A stretch of DNA of 7,536 nucleotides, from assembly GCA_964455395.1 (NCBI GenBank), contig CAYVWB010000119.1, positions 1 to 7,536 of the forward strand, in the 5' to 3' direction. Both the position numbers and the translations under genes were made by a program. This document shows, piece after piece, positions 5,432 through 7,536 of the stretch (its first letter is position 1; every line of letters begins with the position of its first letter). The DNA comes from CAYVWB01 sp964455395. Its GTDB lineage: Bacteria > Desulfobacterota > Desulfovibrionia > Desulfovibrionales > Desulfovibrionaceae. The notes under the pieces were generated by a model. It saw only the letters and a list, made by a program, of their open reading frames with translations, was not told the DNA's origin and ran no database searches.

Positions 5432-5545
5432 ACGCTGCGCTTTTCGACAGGGCCAGCTGCGTTTTGTTGCTCTCCCTGAGGCTGTGGCGCTCGCCCGGCC
5501 GCTTCCGGCGTCCCGCCCGCCGCTCCCTGCTGTTTCCACAATTCC

Positions 5546-5576
5546 CGACATCCCTGCCAGTTCGACATCCCTGCCA
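5546..5576. repeat. Two-unit tandem repeat, 17-bp period
   Basis: CGACATCCCTGCCA occurs at 5546-5559 and 5563-5576, separated by GTT. It lies in non-coding sequence 115 bp past the 136-aa gene. TTCCCGGCAGTTCC directly after it shares parts of the unit. Probably local slippage; no function is evident. Confidence 0.7.
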
Positions 5577-5609
5577 TTCCCGGCAGTTCCTTCGTGGATC
5601 ACGCCCCCC

Positions 5610-5633
5610 ACAGCCCGAGTCAGGGCTGTTCTT
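5610..5633 (+). terminator. Hairpin terminator candidate after the 136-aa protein gene
   Basis: ACAGCCC (5610-5616) pairs perfectly with GGGCTGT (5623-5629) around a 6-nt loop and is followed by TCTTC. It lies about 180 bp past the stop at 5431, which is far but is the only credible ending signal for that transcript. Confidence 0.45.
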
Positions 5634-5900
5634 CGACAAGCCTTGCCTGAACCGCCGCGTGGCGCATGAGCGGTTCCTCAGTCTGCTGCGTGGCAGGGCG
5701 TCAGATCTCGTCGCTGCGGTCGTCCATGGAGGAGGGGTCGCCATCGCTTGGCGTCCATTTCGACGTGGGTCTGCCATACAAGGACGCGGCGCCATCCCCG
5801 GTTTTCGCAAGCAGCGGCGCGCTGGCGGGCGCGTTCGCCCGGAGAGGGCAAGGGACGACCAGGGACGGCGTCCGGAAAGGGGCGGGAAGCGTGGGCTCGC
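5634..5900. other. Intergenic stretch before the convergent TolC gene end
   Basis: I see no gene here. A plus-strand frame from 5666 overlaps the TolC gene end, has no ribosome site and no recognisable features. A small inverted repeat CGGGCG/CGCCCG lies at 5826-5841, 60 bp beyond the TolC stop on its strand, without a T run; it is too weak to call a terminator. Confidence 0.5.
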
Positions 5901-7536
5901 TTATTCGAGCATTTCCAGGTCGAGATTCTTGGCGCCGATGGCGACATAGAGGCCAGCCACGGCGATTTCGTATGCGCCCAGGGCCTCCGTGAGGGCGGCT
6001 TCAGCCTGGGTCAGCCGCGCTTGCGCGTCCAGCACGTCGTTGTTGGTGCCCACTTGCGCCTGGTAGCGGGCCACGGCCATGCGGTAGCCTTCTTCGCCTT
6101 GCTCCACCCGTTTTCTGGCCACGGCGATGCGCTTGGCTGTCTCGTCGATGAGGAGCCGGCGGGATTTGACGTCGAAGGTGGCTTGCAGATAGGCGTCCGC
6201 CACGTCGGCCTGCGCGCTTTTTTCGCTTTCGCGGGAAGCTTTCCAGGTGTAGTAGTTCTGGCCCCAGTCCCAGAGCGTCCAGGAGAGGCCGATCTGCAGG
6301 CTCCACTGGTCGTAACGGTTCAGGTCCACCAGGGAGTTGCCTTGCAGGGCAGGGGTGTCGCCGGTCTGGGACCACTGGAACTGTCCCTGAATCTGCGGAT
6401 AGAGAGCGCTGGCGGCCACCCGGGAGTCTTGCCGCGCGATGTCCACGGCTTTCTTGAAGATGAGGAGATCCGGCCGGTTCTGATAGGCTCGTTCCAAGCA
6501 GGTCTCCAGAGAGAGGGGAAAGGGCTCGTATTCGAGCTGGCCCATGTACTCCACCTCGTCTCCCAGGTTCAGCTGAAGCAGCGTATTGAGTTGCGCTTCC
6601 TGCGTATCCACGGCGTTTTCCGCCTGCAGCAGGAGGTCTTCGGCTTCGGCGAGATCCACTTCAGCCTGGAGCACGTCCAGCCGAGGCCGCAAGCCCACGT
6701 CGTAGAACGCCTGAGTGACCTTGAGCTGGGACTCCAGCCGGGTGACGGAGTCCCTTGCGCTGCGCAGGTTGTCGCGCGCCTGGAGCAGGCCCAGAAAGTT
6801 CTGTTGCACGGCGAGCAGCAGGGAGAGTTCCTGGTTCATGCGGTTGAGCTTGGCTTGCTCCTCCGAGAATTTGGCGGCCAGATAGTTGGATATGTTCCGG
6901 AACCCCGTGAAGATGTCTTGGGTGATGGTGAACGCCAGGGTGTACTGGTTGTCCGGCGTGGTTTGGCGACTGCCTTCCACGCGGGGGACGACCTGGCGGG
7001 TGTAGGTGTAGCCGCCATCAAGGGAAGGGAAGAAGGCGCCCACTTCGGAGTAGCGGCTGTAGCGCGCGGCTTTGGCGTCGTGGATGGCGGCGGTGATGAC
7101 GGGGTTGTTCTCCAGGGCGATGCGTACTGCGTCGCCGAGGTGTATTTTCTGGGAGGTCGGACTGGGCGCCACTTGCTGGGCGGCGGTGGGCAAGGGCTCG
7201 TTCCATTCCTCTTTGTTGTGGGGCGACACTTCGTCGCCGAAGAGGGGGCCGGGTTTGGGCAGCGCGATGACGTCTTCCACGATGGTGTTCGTATGCGCGG
7301 GGTTGATGGCGTAACCGCCAGCCTCGTCCTTGGCGTCGTCGTCGTGCGCTACGGTCTCGGCGGTCTCCGACATGGCCGCCGGCTCCCCAGTGGCCTCGGA
7401 CGCCGTGTCCGAGCGCTCCATGGCTTCGGAGGCGTCCGTCGTGGCTGGGGCGGCTGCTTCCATCTCGGGGGGGGCGACCAGAGCCGACGTCTCGGCATTC
7501 TCCGTAGTCACCGTAATCTCCGTAATCCGGCGGGAC
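5901..7536 (-). CDS. TolC-family outer-membrane efflux/secretion channel (N terminus probably outside window)
   Basis: The frame ends at TAA 5901-5903 and is open to the window edge. A GTG at 7511 (GGAG six bases upstream) would give 536 residues, but without a signal peptide, which an outer-membrane channel needs, so the real start is probably beyond 7536. Numbering from the GTG, residues 1-120 are an Ala/Glu/Thr-rich, acidic, low-complexity extension. Two outer-membrane efflux (OEP) repeats follow: about 122-317 and 331-528. Each has a D/C-A/L...N-P/R-P/D start (LGDAVRIALENNPVI; LETCLERAYQNRPDLL), a strand segment (FFPSLDGGYTYTR; LYPQIQGQFQWSQ), and the helical motif G.....DVL.A...L..AE (272-290; 487-504). 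Three such subunits form a barrel plus periplasmic tunnel that works with RND, ABC or MFS pumps or type I secretion. No pump or adaptor gene is visible; they may lie upstream beyond the window. TolC family is firm, substrate unknown. Confidence 0.9.
   Translation of the reverse strand, partial: SRRITEITVTTENAETSALVAPPEMEAAAPATTDASEAMERSDTASEATGEPAAMSETAETVAHDDDAKDEAGGYAINPAHTNTIVEDVIALPKPGPLFGDEVSPHNKEEWNEPLPTAAQQVAPSPTSQKIHLGDAVRIALENNPVITAAIHDAKAARYSRYSEVGAFFPSLDGGYTYTRQVVPRVEGSRQTTPDNQYTLAFTITQDIFTGFRNISNYLAAKFSEEQAKLNRMNQELSLLLAVQQNFLGLLQARDNLRSARDSVTRLESQLKVTQAFYDVGLRPRLDVLQAEVDLAEAEDLLLQAENAVDTQEAQLNTLLQLNLGDEVEYMGQLEYEPFPLSLETCLERAYQNRPDLLIFKKAVDIARQDSRVAASALYPQIQGQFQWSQTGDTPALQGNSLVDLNRYDQWSLQIGLSWTLWDWGQNYYTWKASRESEKSAQADVADAYLQATFDVKSRRLLIDETAKRIAVARKRVEQGEEGYRMAVARYQAQVGTNNDVLDAQARLTQAEAALTEALGAYEIAVAGLYVAIGAKNLDLEMLE
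7501..7527 (-). repeat. Three 9-bp tandem units in the 5' part of the TolC gene
   Basis: Read on the minus strand the units are GATTACGGA, GATTACGGT and GACTACGGA, three codons each, encoding a shifted I-T-E / I-T-V / T-T-E pattern. Unit length is a multiple of three, so copy-number change would lengthen the extension without breaking the frame. The candidate GTG start at 7511 lies inside this repeat, another reason to doubt it. Confidence 0.7.

Noticed and set aside
5392..5992. Plus-strand open frames between the 136-aa gene and the TolC gene
   Set aside because: No ribosome site, Arg/Pro-rich composition, and overlap with the 3' end of the TolC gene.

Overview
The window is GC-rich DNA from a Gram-negative bacterium. 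That is shown by a TolC-type outer-membrane channel, a periplasmic Spy/ZraP-type protein and a DsbA-type thiol oxidoreductase lipoprotein. A free-living member of the Desulfovibrionales or a related Desulfobacterota group is my best guess. It rests on the combination of a membrane-bound SpoIIE-type phosphatase, a sigma-54-driven ZraP-like protein and a DsbA lipoprotein with this N-terminal helical region. It is inference, not proof.

Layout. (1) 1-1405, minus strand: the 5' part of a membrane sensor that ends in the residues which usually precede a PP2C/SpoIIE phosphatase domain; its catalytic domain lies outside the window. (2) 1406-1718: a shared, comparatively AT-rich control region. It holds a sigma-54 (-24/-12) promoter and a cluster of TGCAC/GTGCA half-sites that face the plus-strand gene. 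(3) 1719-2228, plus: a ZraP/CpxP-family periplasmic metal-stress protein. (4) 2229-2641: a gene-free stretch dense in inverted repeats, the least explained part of the window. (5) 2642-3439, plus: a sigma-70-like promoter followed by a tightly spaced two-gene operon, a 60-residue double glycine-zipper membrane protein and a VanZ-family membrane protein. (6) 3440-3830: a gene-free stretch with a near-perfect 36-bp direct repeat and a strong terminator-like hairpin. (7) 3831-4730, minus: a DsbA-family lipoprotein with an unusual C-terminal CxxC tail. (8) 4731-5020: a divergent control region with a possible promoter and a 15-bp palindrome. (9) 5021-5431, plus: a small uncharacterised soluble protein. 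(10) 5432-5900: gene-free, with a tandem repeat and a hairpin. (11) 5901 to the window end, minus: a TolC-family efflux/secretion channel, open through the window edge, so its true N terminus and signal peptide are probably outside.

Several products act in the cell envelope: metal or envelope stress (ZraP-like), periplasmic thiol chemistry (DsbA-like), outer-membrane export (TolC), and two small inner-membrane proteins. Apart from the 60-aa/VanZ pair, the genes are separately transcribed and change strand often, so this looks like ordinary chromosome and not one multi-gene system. I see no transposase, integrase, phage gene, CRISPR array, tRNA or rRNA. The parts most worth checking are the structured intergenic region 2229-2641, the sigma-54 control region of the ZraP-like gene, the DsbA CxxC tail and the glycine-zipper microprotein.
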